From positions 310,001 through 374,000 of the forward strand of contig NZ_CP152375.1 in NCBI RefSeq assembly GCF_051132615.1: 64,000 nucleotides of DNA, in the 5' to 3' direction. Of the stretch, positions 1 through 9,128 are shown piece after piece (the stretch's first letter is position 1; every line of letters begins with the position of its first letter). A model generated the notes under the pieces. The model was not told the DNA's origin. It saw only the letters and a program-made list of their open reading frames with translations, and ran no database searches. The position numbers and the translations under genes are program-made. The stretch is from G051132615 sp051132615. Lineage in GTDB: Bacteria > Pseudomonadota > Gammaproteobacteria > Burkholderiales > Neisseriaceae.

Positions 1-787
1 GCTTTTCTTCGTAAACCAATGGCTCAGGTGTACTGTCTAACAGTTTTTTTGTATATTCATGTTGTGGTTGAGAAAAAACATCAAAGACAGTACCTGATTC
101 AACAATTTTGCCTTCCTTCATGACCATCACTTTATCAGCAAAACGTTTCACCAGCTTTAAGTCATGGGTAATATACAAAATAGCCATTCCATATTTTTTT
201 TGTAAGTCGTTAAGTAGTTCAATGATTTTATCCTGAACTTCCATATCCAGAGCTGTTGTGGGTTCGTCTGCAATTAATAATTTAGGCTTACCTGCAATGG
301 CCATGGCAATCATAGCTCTTTGTCTTTGACCACCAGATAACTCAAAAGGATAAGCAAACACCTTCCGTTGGGCTTCTTGTATACCTGTATCTTCCAATAA
401 TCTAACAGCCTCTTGCCATGCCTCTTTTTTACTCATTTTCTGGTGTAAACGTAATACCTCAACAATTTGCTCTCCAATGCAAAGCACTGGGTTTAATGCG
501 GTCATAGGTTCTTGAAAAACCATGCCAATCTTTTTTCCACGCAATTGATTGAGCTGTTTCTCTTTTAAGCCAATCAGAGCTTGTTGTTCAAAACCAATGG
601 CACCAGACAAAGTAACATCTGGGTTTAATTGAATAATACTTTGTGCACAAATGGTTTTACCGCTACCGCTTTCTCCTACTAAAGCCATTTTTTGATTGGG
701 GTAAAGATCAAAACTGACATCAAACAATACCTGTTTCGCTCCAAAATAGGCGTTCAATTTTTCTATACTTAATAAGGGCTCACTCAT
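1..787 (-). CDS. yejF: ABC transporter ATP-binding protein, YejF-like (3' end outside window)
   Basis: ATPase subunit of a peptide/microcin-C type ABC importer, acting at the inner face of the cytoplasmic membrane. Read from ATG at 787 on the minus strand it starts MSEPLLSIEKLNAYFG. It has a Walker A motif (GESGSGKT), a Q-loop (MVFQEPMTALNP), the ABC signature LSGGQRQR, Walker B (LLIADEPTTALD) and the switch histidine (YITHDL). Only the first of the two ATPase domains expected for full-length YejF lies in the window, so the gene is partial. It overlaps the end of the yejE-like gene by a few bases, which implies translational coupling in a yejB-yejE-yejF operon. Substrate specificity cannot be read from the sequence. 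Confidence 0.9.
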   Translation of the reverse strand, partial: MSEPLLSIEKLNAYFGAKQVLFDVSFDLYPNQKMALVGESGSGKTICAQSIIQLNPDVTLSGAIGFEQQALIGLKEKQLNQLRGKKIGMVFQEPMTALNPVLCIGEQIVEVLRLHQKMSKKEAWQEAVRLLEDTGIQEAQRKVFAYPFELSGGQRQRAMIAMAIAGKPKLLIADEPTTALDMEVQDKIIELLNDLQKKYGMAILYITHDLKLVKRFADKVMVMKEGKIVESGTVFDVFSQPQHEYTKKLLDSTPEPLVYEEK

Positions 788-1808
788 GAATTTTACCTTT
801 ATTATCTAAAGCTGCACGTAATCCCTCACCCATCAAACTTAAAAGCAATAACATAATGGTTAACACACAAAAAGTTGATAACGCAATCCACCAAGCATCC
901 AAATTGTCTTTACCCTGGCTTAATAGCTCTCCTAAACTTGGTGTACTGGCAGGTACACCTAAGCCCAAAAAATCTAAACTGGTTAAAGCCAATACGGCAC
1001 CACTGATGCGAAAAGGTAAAAATGAAATAACAGGTGTTAGGCTATTGGGCAACAAATGCCGCCACATGATCTGTTTGGCATTTAACCCCATTGAACGAGC
1101 AGCTAAAACATAATCCATTTTTCTATTTTTTAAAAACTCTGCCCGAACATAATCAGCAAGCCCCATCCAGCCAAATAAGACCAATAACAAAAGTAATAAG
1201 CCTAAACTAGGGTTAAAAATAGAGGAAAAAATAATCAATAAATATAATTCTGGCAAACCACTCCACACTTCAGTGATCCTTTGTAAAATCAGATCTAATT
1301 TGCCACCAAAAAACCCTTGCATGGCACCCAACAAAATACCCACAAAGGTACTGACCACGGTCAATACCAAACCAAATAGAACAGAAACCCTAAAACCATA
1401 AACCAATCTGGCAAACACATCTCGACCACGATCATCTGTGCCTAAAAGATGGGCCGAGTTTGGATTAGCAGGATTGGGTAATAAATCAAACTCATTAATG
1501 GTATTATAGCTATATGGATTTAAAGGATAAATTGCCCAATTGCCATTACTGGTGATTTTGCTTTTAATATAAGGATCCAAAAAGTCTGCAGGTGTATCAA
1601 AATCTCCGCCAAATGTTGTTTCATTATAATTTTTTAAAATCGGAAAATAATACTGCTGCTCATATGAAATAACGAGTGGTTTATCGTTACTCCATAGCTC
1701 AACCATTAAAGAACACACAAATAAAATACTGAAGATAATTAAACTATAATAGCCACGTTTATGACTTTTAAATCTCAGCCATGCTCGCTTTCGAGGAGAA
1801 AGACTCAT
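780..1808 (-). CDS. yejE: ABC transporter permease, YejE-like
   Basis: Second inner-membrane permease of the importer, 342 residues, the usual family length. One membrane segment near the N-terminus (residues 18-38) is followed by a periplasmic stretch and then the BPD_transp_1 permease core with several hydrophobic segments. The cytoplasmic EAA-type loop is visible as YVLAARSMGLNAKQIMWRHLLPN, the contact site for the ATPase. The DPYIKSKI stretch near residue 77 and GTDDRGRDVFARL near residue 124 are typical of the DppC/OppC/YejE group. Start and stop overlap the neighbouring genes by a few bases, as in a tightly coupled operon. Confidence 0.9.
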   Translation of the reverse strand: MSLSPRKRAWLRFKSHKRGYYSLIIFSILFVCSLMVELWSNDKPLVISYEQQYYFPILKNYNETTFGGDFDTPADFLDPYIKSKITSNGNWAIYPLNPYSYNTINEFDLLPNPANPNSAHLLGTDDRGRDVFARLVYGFRVSVLFGLVLTVVSTFVGILLGAMQGFFGGKLDLILQRITEVWSGLPELYLLIIFSSIFNPSLGLLLLLLVLFGWMGLADYVRAEFLKNRKMDYVLAARSMGLNAKQIMWRHLLPNSLTPVISFLPFRISGAVLALTSLDFLGLGVPASTPSLGELLSQGKDNLDAWWIALSTFCVLTIMLLLLSLMGEGLRAALDNKGKIHE

Positions 1809-2857
1809 TTTTGTTCTCCATCAAAATTGATTCTAGGGTCAACCCAAGCATAAGAAATATCAGATAATAACTTAGCCACCAAGCCCATTAAGGTAAAAAT
1901 ATATAAGGTGCCCATTACAACAGGATAATCCCTTTTCATAACTGCTTCATAAGACAAAAGCCCCAAACCATCCAAGGAAAATAAAGTTTCTATTAATAAA
2001 CTACCTGTAAAAAAAGCACCAATAAAAGCAGCAGGAAACCCTGTGATTAGAGGAATTAGAGCATTACGAAATACATGTTTAAATAAAATACGACGCTCAG
2101 AAAGACCTTTGGCCCTAGCAGTGTAAACATATTGCTTATGAATTTCTTCAAGAAAAACATTCTTTGTTAATATGGTCATAATGGCTAAGGAACCAATAAC
2201 AGAAGCTGTTACAGGTAAAGTAATATGCCACAAATAATCGGTTATTTTGTGCCAAAAAGATAAGGTTGCCCAATTGTCGCTGACTAGGCCATTTAATGGA
2301 AAAACACTCCAAAAACTTCCCCCACAAAAAAGAACCAAGAACAACACCCCCAATACAAAAGGCGGAATGGCATAACCTGTCAAAATAAACAAACTGGTGA
2401 TCCCATCGAACTTAGAACCATCCTTTACCGCTTTTATAATGCCTAAAGGTATACAAATCAAATAAGTCAAAATGAATGTCCATAAGCCCAAACTCATAGA
2501 AACAGGCAGTTTTTCTTGGATAAGCTGAGCAACTGTTTTATGATGAAAAAAACTCTCACCAAAATCAAAAACTGTAAAATTTTTCACCATTTTGATAAAA
2601 CGCTGTAAAGGTGGCTGGTCAAAACCATACAATACTTTCAACTTTGCCATTTCATCAGGACTTAACTGATTTGACTGACGCAATAATGAATTTGTCACAG
2701 ATGCCGTTTCACCAGAGACCCCTGCTTTTGTTAATTGCTGTACCATTTGCTCAACTGGACCACCTGGTACAAATTGAATCACAACAAAAGTAATGGCTAA
2801 TATCCCAAACAAAGTGGGTAACATAAGCGCCAAACGTTTTAGGATATATCTGAACAT
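1805..2857 (-). CDS. yejB: ABC transporter permease, YejB-like
   Basis: First inner-membrane permease of the peptide/microcin-C importer, 350 residues. The N-terminal segment MFRYILKRLALMLPTLFGI and the motif FVPGGPVEQMV are characteristic of DppB/OppB/YejB permeases. The EAA loop YVYTARAKGLSERRILFKHVFRN contacts the ATPase. It is the first gene of the yejBEF operon here. The substrate-binding gene yejA, which often precedes yejB, is absent, and the sequence upstream belongs to the ICE boundary region. Confidence 0.9.
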   Translation of the reverse strand: MFRYILKRLALMLPTLFGILAITFVVIQFVPGGPVEQMVQQLTKAGVSGETASVTNSLLRQSNQLSPDEMAKLKVLYGFDQPPLQRFIKMVKNFTVFDFGESFFHHKTVAQLIQEKLPVSMSLGLWTFILTYLICIPLGIIKAVKDGSKFDGITSLFILTGYAIPPFVLGVLFLVLFCGGSFWSVFPLNGLVSDNWATLSFWHKITDYLWHITLPVTASVIGSLAIMTILTKNVFLEEIHKQYVYTARAKGLSERRILFKHVFRNALIPLITGFPAAFIGAFFTGSLLIETLFSLDGLGLLSYEAVMKRDYPVVMGTLYIFTLMGLVAKLLSDISYAWVDPRINFDGEQK

Positions 2858-3430
2858 AAATAAAAATAATAATTTAGAAAGAAGCTATTGTAATATTTTT
2901 TATGATTAATCTCTACCTATTTTAGGTAGCAATGATGCTTAAAGATAAAACACCAATTGACGACTATTCTGTCAAGAAAAAACAACATATTCAATACAGC
3001 ATTATGCTTTTTGCGCCAATGATTCTTGACATACAAATAAATTTAATCGACAATCGCGCCTCAAAATTGATGTTTTATTCGATTACCCAATTTTTCAATC
3101 ATTGATATGCAAAGGAGACCATTATGACTCAATCAACTACCCTTTGCAGACAATGTCAGGTTTGAATACAGTTTCACTTTAAAACTTGCCCCTGACTTTA
3201 GTCTGCCAATTCTTAATCTTAAATCTATTATTTTTTTATAGGATTGGTATATGGGCACATTCATACGCTCAATATCTGAGCAAATTTCTTATATTGCGTC
3301 ATTATACGTAATTGAGATGCTTAGATTGATATTTTCACTTTAAATACAACAAGTAGTGTGACTGATTTTTTACTTAACTGCAACATAATATTTGTATTTT
3401 CGTTGCTTTATTTAAAGGATTTTGGTCACT
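2858..3430. other. Intergenic region, probable chromosome/ICE boundary
   Basis: This 570-bp stretch separates the chromosomal yej operon from ICE gene parA. No tRNA gene or long reading frame is visible. A strong Shine-Dalgarno (AAAGGAGA, about 3111-3118) precedes ATG at 3123, which opens a frame of only 13 codons (MTQSTTLCRQCQV, stop at 3162-3164). This could be a leader peptide or the 5' stub of a host gene cut by integration. A possible -35 (TTGACA) is near 3027. Placing the ICE end here is an inference from the genes on each side and from parA lying at an end in PAPI-1-like elements. No att repeat could be shown. Confidence 0.45.
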
Positions 3431-4279
3431 ATGGTTGTTATCTGCTTACTCAACACAAAAGGTGGTATTGGTAAAACTACCTTATCCGCAAATTTAGGCG
3501 GTTTATTAGCTGATTTAAACTTTAGAGTTCTTTTGATAGACACAGACCCACAAGGTTCTCTATCAAAATACTATAAGTTAAAACACCAAGCATCTAAAGG
3601 ACTTGTTGAATTACTTCTTGAAGATGAGTTAACAACAGATGTTTTTTCTTCTACAGTTTTTCATAACTTAGATATTGTATTGTCTAATGATAGTACAGCT
3701 CATACTCAAACCGAACTTAGTTCACGCCCAGATCGTCCGATTCTGTTACGTGAAAAAATCAATCATCCTCTTATTTCTGAACAGTACGATGTTGTAATCA
3801 TTGATACACAAGGTGCCGTTGGTTCCTTACAAGAAACAGCAGCATTCGCTTCTGATCTTATATTATCTCCCATTGTTCCAGAAATGCTCAGTGCTCGTGA
3901 GTTCTTGACTGGAACACAAGCAATGCTTAAACGTTTATCGTTTGGTCGTAAAATCGGTTTGGATATCCCCCCTACAAAAGCCTTGCTTTATGCGATGGAT
4001 CGTACGAAAGATGCACGAGATATTGGTCAATGGCTTGTTAATACATTTGCTGAGTCAAATGCTGAAGTTCAGTTGTTAAATACCATCATACCTTCGGCGA
4101 AAGCCTACAAAGAGGCTTCTACTAAAGCTGTTCCAGTGCATATTCATGAAATTGCTCATTCAGGTAAATCTGAATCTGCCAATAAAGTAATGCATGACTT
4201 AGTTTATGAACTTTTTCCTCAACTTTCTGAAGCGAAAGTGAAAGCAAGAAATTTTCAATTTGATGATGAGGATATCTAA
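3431..4279 (+). CDS. parA: ParA-family partition ATPase of the ICE
   Basis: ParA/Soj-type Walker ATPase, 282 residues, that should work with the ParB-like protein encoded next to keep the element stable after excision. The deviant Walker A motif KGGIGKTT is at residues 10-17, LLIDTDPQGSLS gives the A' motif, and VVIIDTQGAV is the Walker B region. ATG at 3431 is preferred because Shine-Dalgarno AAAGGA at 3414-3419 is well spaced for it; a TTG three codons upstream is too close. The stop overlaps the start of parB (TAATG). A parA at one end of the element, beside the chromosome, is typical of PAPI-1/SPI-7 type ICEs. Confidence 0.92.
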   Translation: MVVICLLNTKGGIGKTTLSANLGGLLADLNFRVLLIDTDPQGSLSKYYKLKHQASKGLVELLLEDELTTDVFSSTVFHNLDIVLSNDSTAHTQTELSSRPDRPILLREKINHPLISEQYDVVIIDTQGAVGSLQETAAFASDLILSPIVPEMLSAREFLTGTQAMLKRLSFGRKIGLDIPPTKALLYAMDRTKDARDIGQWLVNTFAESNAEVQLLNTIIPSAKAYKEASTKAVPVHIHEIAHSGKSESANKVMHDLVYELFPQLSEAKVKARNFQFDDEDI

Positions 4280-5904
4280 TGATGAATGATACAGATAATG
4301 TTCCTCACGCCATTCCATTAAATCAGGCTGTTGATAAGCTAAGAGATCAGTCTGAGCAAACACCAATGGAAAAATTGAAAAATCGTAAGACTTCAACACC
4401 TCCAATTAATTTAAAAGAGAGTTTGATGTCTACTTTACCTCTTCAAACAGATAAGCAGTTTACAAGCACGGTTACAGAGTTCAAAGAACATACTTATATG
4501 AATCTGAGTATAGATGATATTGATTTATTTGATGGGAATCCCAGAAAACATCAAGATCCCCAAGAATATCAGAGTACAAAAGAATCTATACGTAATCATG
4601 GTATTCAGCAGCCAGTTCATATCACTAAAAGACCTGGTGAGAAGAAATACATACTTTCTTCTGGAGGTAATACTCGATTAAAGATCATGAAAGAGCTTTT
4701 TGCAGAAACTAAAGAAGCAAAATTCGCTTTCATACCTTGTATTTTCCATTCATATACATCTGAAGGTGATATGTATTTTGCTCATATGATTGAAAATGAG
4801 CAACGTACTGATATGTGTTTTTGGGATAAAGCCGAAGGCTATCACAAGTTAAAAGAGATAATAGAAGTAGAAAAGAACAAACAACTATCCTCAAGAGAGT
4901 TATCTGAAGAGTTGTTGAAACGAGGGCTAACAGTTTCTCGAACTATTTTATCTTTAATGTTTTTTGCATTAAATTCACTCAATGAACTTGACTATCTAAC
5001 TCAATTTTTATCTAAAGGCAAAGCCATTGAGTTACGTAAACTATATAACAAGCTTGATGAACTGGTTCAACACCCTGATTTTCAATCAATATGGCAAGAT
5101 ACACTTGAGGCTTGGTCAAAATCACATCCATATGATGAAGATATTGATTTAGAAAATCTTATTCAGTTTTTAGAAACATCAATAGTAGATCATTTTGGTA
5201 TTCAATTATCAGATGAAGCACTTGATACTGATAATCTGGATGAAATTGGATCTGAACCACTTATTTTTGATATAGATTCAGGTTCTTCAGATGAAACCCC
5301 TACTATTGAAGCTAATGATAATGTAGATGCCTCTACAGAATCTATTAGTAAAACACCCCTTCTAAGCCCTACTCTAAAACCTAATATGGTTGACGAACCA
5401 TTTGTTAGAGCAACATTGGCGGAAGCTAGAGATTCCATACATAAATACGCAACTGCTTTACTAAATTTTGTGTATTTAAATGAATGTTTTGTTGTTCATG
5501 AAAGTTTTAAGTACGGTTTTTATGTTGAGTTACCTGATTTTGAGCGACTTGCAAACGAAGATCACATTAAAACTAAATTTGAACTGTCTCAGCACCCTAC
5601 TTTAATTGATTGCTTGCATCCAGAAGCAAGAGATATCTATTGGTTCTTAGCCGATCTAAGCGGACAAATGGACGATTGGATTAATGAGAACGCTATTGTC
5701 TATCAATTACCTGAAGCATCTTTATTTAAAAAATTCGTTACCGATGAAGGATATGAGTATGAGGTCAAATCCAGCTTGTTAGGAGATTACTCATCTGGAT
5801 CTAAACACATCATTAACTGGACATGTTTGCCTGAATATCTACAGCTGAATCATATGTTCCAGCATCTTGTTAATTCAGTTCGTGCATTTAACTTAATTTC
5901 TTAA
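4279..5904 (+). CDS. parB: ParB-family protein (ICE partition / DNA-binding)
   Basis: Large ParB-like DNA-binding protein, 541 residues. The ParB/Srx-type N-terminal domain spans roughly residues 73-155 and includes NPRKHQDP, IRNHGIQQPVHI and the box SSGGNTRLKIM. A helix-turn-helix region follows (SSRELSEELLKRGLTVSRTI, about residues 207-226). The C-terminal half is acidic and poorly conserved. Its start overlaps the parA stop. In SPI-7-like elements this ParB takes part in maintenance. Candidate binding sites in the window are the 36-bp repeat array at 12.5 kb and the KorB-type palindrome at 24208, but neither link can be shown from sequence. Confidence 0.85.
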   Translation: MMNDTDNVPHAIPLNQAVDKLRDQSEQTPMEKLKNRKTSTPPINLKESLMSTLPLQTDKQFTSTVTEFKEHTYMNLSIDDIDLFDGNPRKHQDPQEYQSTKESIRNHGIQQPVHITKRPGEKKYILSSGGNTRLKIMKELFAETKEAKFAFIPCIFHSYTSEGDMYFAHMIENEQRTDMCFWDKAEGYHKLKEIIEVEKNKQLSSRELSEELLKRGLTVSRTILSLMFFALNSLNELDYLTQFLSKGKAIELRKLYNKLDELVQHPDFQSIWQDTLEAWSKSHPYDEDIDLENLIQFLETSIVDHFGIQLSDEALDTDNLDEIGSEPLIFDIDSGSSDETPTIEANDNVDASTESISKTPLLSPTLKPNMVDEPFVRATLAEARDSIHKYATALLNFVYLNECFVVHESFKYGFYVELPDFERLANEDHIKTKFELSQHPTLIDCLHPEARDIYWFLADLSGQMDDWINENAIVYQLPEASLFKKFVTDEGYEYEVKSSLLGDYSSGSKHIINWTCLPEYLQLNHMFQHLVNSVRAFNLIS

Positions 5905-5915
5905 TGAGGAACAGT

Positions 5916-6575
5916 ATGAAAACGATTGAAGAAACAAAAGAATTGGCTCAAACAAAAAAAACTGAGCAAAAGGAGTCAAATGAGCCTCCAAAAATAACCA
6001 TTGTAACCAAGCAGCTTATTGAAAAGATGATTTTAGGTATTCCAGCAGTTTTTTTATTCATCCTTTCTTTAAGGAAAAAAGACACATTAAAAAAATTGGC
6101 TAAACACAAAAACATCAATTTGGATGAGCTGGAGTCACTAACTGTAAGTGAAATTTTAGCCATTCTTAATTTTAGCCAGAATCTAGTTGAAGTCAGTATT
6201 GATGTAGAGAGTTTAAGTAAAGGACTTGAGTATATGAAAAAAATGAATGAACAAAAAAAATATGAAGGTAAAAACATCGTTTGGCTAATTGAAAATGGAG
6301 CAACAAAAGCCATGATTTTAGAGGTTTTTCCTTCATTAACTGAACAAGAGTTAGCGCATTGGTACTTCTTTGTTCAACAAGATGGTATTGAGCCCATTAA
6401 GGTTGGTCGTATTGCAGCCATCCCAGAGCCAGATTTTGAGAGAGCAACACACGACTGGCACTCAATTCAATTGCAAGAGTTGCCTTATATCGAAAAATTA
6501 AGAAGCTTCAAACAAGCCTACCCTCAATACACCTTGGCTCGATTGAATACTGTGATCAAAGCAAAAGATATCTAG
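5916..6575 (+). CDS. DUF2857 (STY4526-type) ICE protein
   Basis: 219 residues from ATG at 5916, chosen because GAGGAA at 5907-5912 is spaced correctly; an ATG four codons upstream overlaps the parB stop. The C-terminal half fits the DUF2857/STY4526 family of SPI-7-like islands: LTVSEILAIL, then VEVSIDVESL, WLIENGATKAMILEVFPSL (a helix-turn-helix-like stretch) and a final Trp-containing segment (THDWHSI). The family normally sits between parB and the TIGR03761 gene, as here. The biochemical role is unknown; DNA binding is an inference. The N-terminus is Lys/Glu-rich and charged. Confidence 0.7.
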   Translation: MKTIEETKELAQTKKTEQKESNEPPKITIVTKQLIEKMILGIPAVFLFILSLRKKDTLKKLAKHKNINLDELESLTVSEILAILNFSQNLVEVSIDVESLSKGLEYMKKMNEQKKYEGKNIVWLIENGATKAMILEVFPSLTEQELAHWYFFVQQDGIEPIKVGRIAAIPEPDFERATHDWHSIQLQELPYIEKLRSFKQAYPQYTLARLNTVIKAKDI

Positions 6576-6585
6576 GAGTAAAGAA

Positions 6586-7011
6586 ATGAAAATTGATTTT
6601 GAAAATATTAGACCCTTCAGGAAGTCATTAAACATGAATCAATGGGAATTTTGGGGAAAAGTTGGTGTGACTCAATCTAGGGGTTCATGGTATGAGCGTG
6701 ATAGAGAAATTCCAGCTTCAGTAAGAATGTTGATCATCATTATTTATGGATTAAAGATTATTCCTGAAGCAATCAAGCATCTTCAAATATCTTCAGATAA
6801 TGACTTTAACCCAGTATCTGCTCAAGTTTCACGTTGTATTGGTTGTGGTTGTGATGACCACCACGCCTGTATAGATACAGTACGAGGTAATTGTTCTTGG
6901 ATATTTGTTAATTATGATCTTCAGATCGGTGTCTGTTCTGCTTGCAATACAAAGAAAGGCATTTACGAGCAATGGATCTCTTTAGTTAATAAGGAGAAAG
7001 TCAATGCTTAA
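6586..7011 (+). CDS. Putative HTH protein with C-terminal Cys-rich domain
   Basis: 141 residues. The N-terminal 70 residues resemble a degenerate Xre-type fold (FRKSLNMNQWEFWGKVGVTQ, then RGSWYERDREIP). The C-terminal part has six cysteines in CIGCGC...CI...CSW...CSAC (residues 83-120), a pattern likely to bind zinc and seen in small phage and island regulators. Shine-Dalgarno AGGAG is 8 bases before the ATG. The stop overlaps the next gene. A regulatory role is plausible but not demonstrated. Confidence 0.6.
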   Translation: MKIDFENIRPFRKSLNMNQWEFWGKVGVTQSRGSWYERDREIPASVRMLIIIIYGLKIIPEAIKHLQISSDNDFNPVSAQVSRCIGCGCDDHHACIDTVRGNCSWIFVNYDLQIGVCSACNTKKGIYEQWISLVNKEKVNA

Positions 7012-7243
7012 TCAAACCGAACAAAATTATTTACTGGTTGCTGCATTAAATATCTGGGTAGAAACCAGCAAACTAGCGCGTTTCTCTCCGCAGCAAGAAT
7101 TATTACTAGATAAGTTAACGTATGCCCTTGCTCCAGCTGTAGTTGCTCATGCCAAGCAGCAAGGTAAATCTATTCCTGAAGATAAAGGATATAGAAATTG
7201 GCTTATTTCAGAGATTCACTCATTGGCCAAGGTGAAAAAATGA
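7004..7243 (+). CDS. Small hypothetical protein (79 aa)
   Basis: Short protein with a good Shine-Dalgarno (AAGGAG) and overlaps on both sides: its ATG lies within the end of the Cys-rich gene and its stop overlaps the next ATG (ATGA). That makes it a real member of the operon. It is mostly helical in appearance (NIWVETSKLARFSPQQELLLDKL) with no membrane segment. No family recognised. Confidence 0.6.
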   Translation: MLNQTEQNYLLVAALNIWVETSKLARFSPQQELLLDKLTYALAPAVVAHAKQQGKSIPEDKGYRNWLISEIHSLAKVKK

Positions 7244-8268
7244 TCAAGCATAAGGTGAAACTGAAATATGTGGTTAGATTTTGGTTATTTGTATTCATAA
7301 CCTATTCAACCTTGTTCTATGGGCTATTTGCGTTTGCAAATTGGCATCTTAATCCAAGTTATTGGATTCAAGAGAATGTTAAGTGGGAGCATACAAGTAG
7401 AGAAATTTTTGCAGCTATTACTGTAATTATAATATTTATTAGTTCTATTGCTACTTTTATGTTTTGGAGCAAATTAAAATTTGAAGGTGGTATTTATAGA
7501 AAAATAAATCATTATTTTGACCAAATATTTTTTGGTTTAATTATATTACTGATACCAGTCATTGTTTTAATTATATTTACTTGCTCATATTTTGCGTATG
7601 GGGTCGCACTATGGGATTTTAATGCTGCCCATTGGTCATATGAAATACGTGAAGTAATCCTGAACATCATACTTCTACCATTTCTTATCATTTCACCGTT
7701 CTATGTTTTTTTCTCTTTCATAATGTTGGATTTTGTTGATATTACATTTTATTTAATAACAGTAAAAAAAGTTAATAAAAAACAGAAAAATATTATATGT
7801 GATAACAAAATCATAATAATGAAAATAGCAATATGTTATGCCTTCCTGATTCTTACACCATTATTGGTTTTATATTTAGTTTCAGCATTCATTAACTGGA
7901 GTCTAAATCCAGCATATTGGCAAGCAAATACACGAGCGTTCTTTTCGTGGTTGTTTTCGTTAATTATTGGCTTGGAAATATTTGTATCAATCATTTGGTT
8001 ATACTTTAAAGAACTTGATTTTGATCTGATGAATCGAATTCATAAAGCTTCTAAGTACCATTTAAATATTCTCATTGTTTTAGTCAGCTTATCACTAATT
8101 TTATACATAGGTTATGCCATCAGTTATTGGGATATTAACCCTGCTAATTGGTCATTTAATGATCGCAAGGACCTGTTTTTATATGTCATAAAAACTCCCT
8201 TTTATTTCATTGGATTCAACATACTCATTATTTGTATGAAGATTGGTTTATTAGAAAATTTTAAATGA
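7240..8268 (+). CDS. Multi-pass membrane protein with repeated Trp/Asn-Pro segments
   Basis: 342 residues from ATG at 7240, which overlaps the previous stop (ATGA); an in-frame ATG at 7198 lies inside the previous gene and is less likely. About eight hydrophobic segments are visible. A short motif recurs four times after membrane segments: NWHLNPSYW, LWDFNAAHW, NWSLNPAYW and YWDINPANW, each followed by a charged stretch. This suggests a four-fold internal duplication. Function unknown; it is cotranscribed with the ICE replication genes. Confidence 0.65.
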   Translation: MIKHKVKLKYVVRFWLFVFITYSTLFYGLFAFANWHLNPSYWIQENVKWEHTSREIFAAITVIIIFISSIATFMFWSKLKFEGGIYRKINHYFDQIFFGLIILLIPVIVLIIFTCSYFAYGVALWDFNAAHWSYEIREVILNIILLPFLIISPFYVFFSFIMLDFVDITFYLITVKKVNKKQKNIICDNKIIIMKIAICYAFLILTPLLVLYLVSAFINWSLNPAYWQANTRAFFSWLFSLIIGLEIFVSIIWLYFKELDFDLMNRIHKASKYHLNILIVLVSLSLILYIGYAISYWDINPANWSFNDRKDLFLYVIKTPFYFIGFNILIICMKIGLLENFK

Positions 8269-8290
8269 AAAAAATATAAGGAGCATAGAT

Positions 8291-8542
8291 ATGAAAAATA
8301 AATTAAATGATTTAAATGATCACCTATTCGCGGCATTAGAGCGCATTAATGATGAAGATTTAACTGAAGATGAGTTGGCTCTGGAAATTAAAAGGAGTAA
8401 GGCTGTTTCTGCCATTAGCAACTCAATAGTTGCTAATGCACAGTTGGTTTTTGATGCACATAAGTTCACACACGAAAATAACAATAGTAAGCGCCCATTA
8501 GCTTTACCTACTTTACTGGGAGGGAGTTCAAATGAACTATAA
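8291..8542 (+). CDS. Small hypothetical protein (83 aa)
   Basis: Begins 22 bp after the membrane gene, with AAGGAG eight bases before ATG. Its last codons overlap the next gene by 11 bp. The sequence is acidic and helical (LFAALERINDEDLTEDELALEIKRSKAVSAI). Its size and pattern resemble small phage regulators that precede HNH or transcription-control genes, but I cannot assign a family. Confidence 0.55.
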   Translation: MKNKLNDLNDHLFAALERINDEDLTEDELALEIKRSKAVSAISNSIVANAQLVFDAHKFTHENNNSKRPLALPTLLGGSSNEL

Positions 8543-9128
8543 ACAAGAGCATTTGGATTTTTTGATTAAAAATAAAGAGCTGACTAGAGCTGAGATTACA
8601 AAACAATTTAATCAAAGATTTGCCACCAATCAGAGCGTCAGTGCCATTTCTTCTATATGTAAGAAACATGAATTTTTAACTGGACGTACGGGGTGTTTTC
8701 CCAAAGGGAATGTCCCTGTAAATAAAGGAACCAAAGGTTTAACAGGTGTGAATAAGACCAGTTTCACCAAAGGTCATAAACCACATAATTATGTGCCAGT
8801 GGGTTCTGAAGCCATCACAACCGATGGTTATCTAAAAGTCAAAATAGCGGACCCTAATCTATGGGCACATAAACACAAATTGATTTGGGAGAAAGTCAAT
8901 GGAGCTATACCTGAAGGTTTGATGCTGTGTTTTTTAGATGGTAACCCTCTCAATTGTGTTCTATCTAACTTGAAGCTGATCAATCGTAGAGAAAACGCCC
9001 TATTTAATAAAAAGGGCTATTCAAAATTTGATCAAACTTTGCAACCAACACTCAGATCTGTAGCTCGTTTGGAAGCTTCAACATTTAAACGCGAAGAACA
9101 AAGTTCTAAATGTTCTGGAGCTGAATGA
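8532..9128 (+). CDS. HNH-type endonuclease-like protein
   Basis: 198 residues. The N-terminus looks like a small DNA-binding segment (ELTRAEITKQFNQRF). The middle carries the FPKGNVPVNKGTKG and FTKGHKPHNYVPVG motifs, followed by WAHKHKLIWEKVNGAIPEG, CFLDGNPLNCVLSNLKLI and a final RREN, the layout of phage and group-I-intron type HNH nucleases (HNH_3-like). The H..N..N pattern is retained, so it may be active. It sits inside an operon of ICE genes with overlapping starts, more like a resident gene than an isolated intruder. Confidence 0.7.
   Translation: MNYKQEHLDFLIKNKELTRAEITKQFNQRFATNQSVSAISSICKKHEFLTGRTGCFPKGNVPVNKGTKGLTGVNKTSFTKGHKPHNYVPVGSEAITTDGYLKVKIADPNLWAHKHKLIWEKVNGAIPEGLMLCFLDGNPLNCVLSNLKLINRRENALFNKKGYSKFDQTLQPTLRSVARLEASTFKREEQSSKCSGAE

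Noticed and set aside
856..1113. 85-codon plus-strand frame
   Set aside because: Antisense to the yejE-like permease gene.
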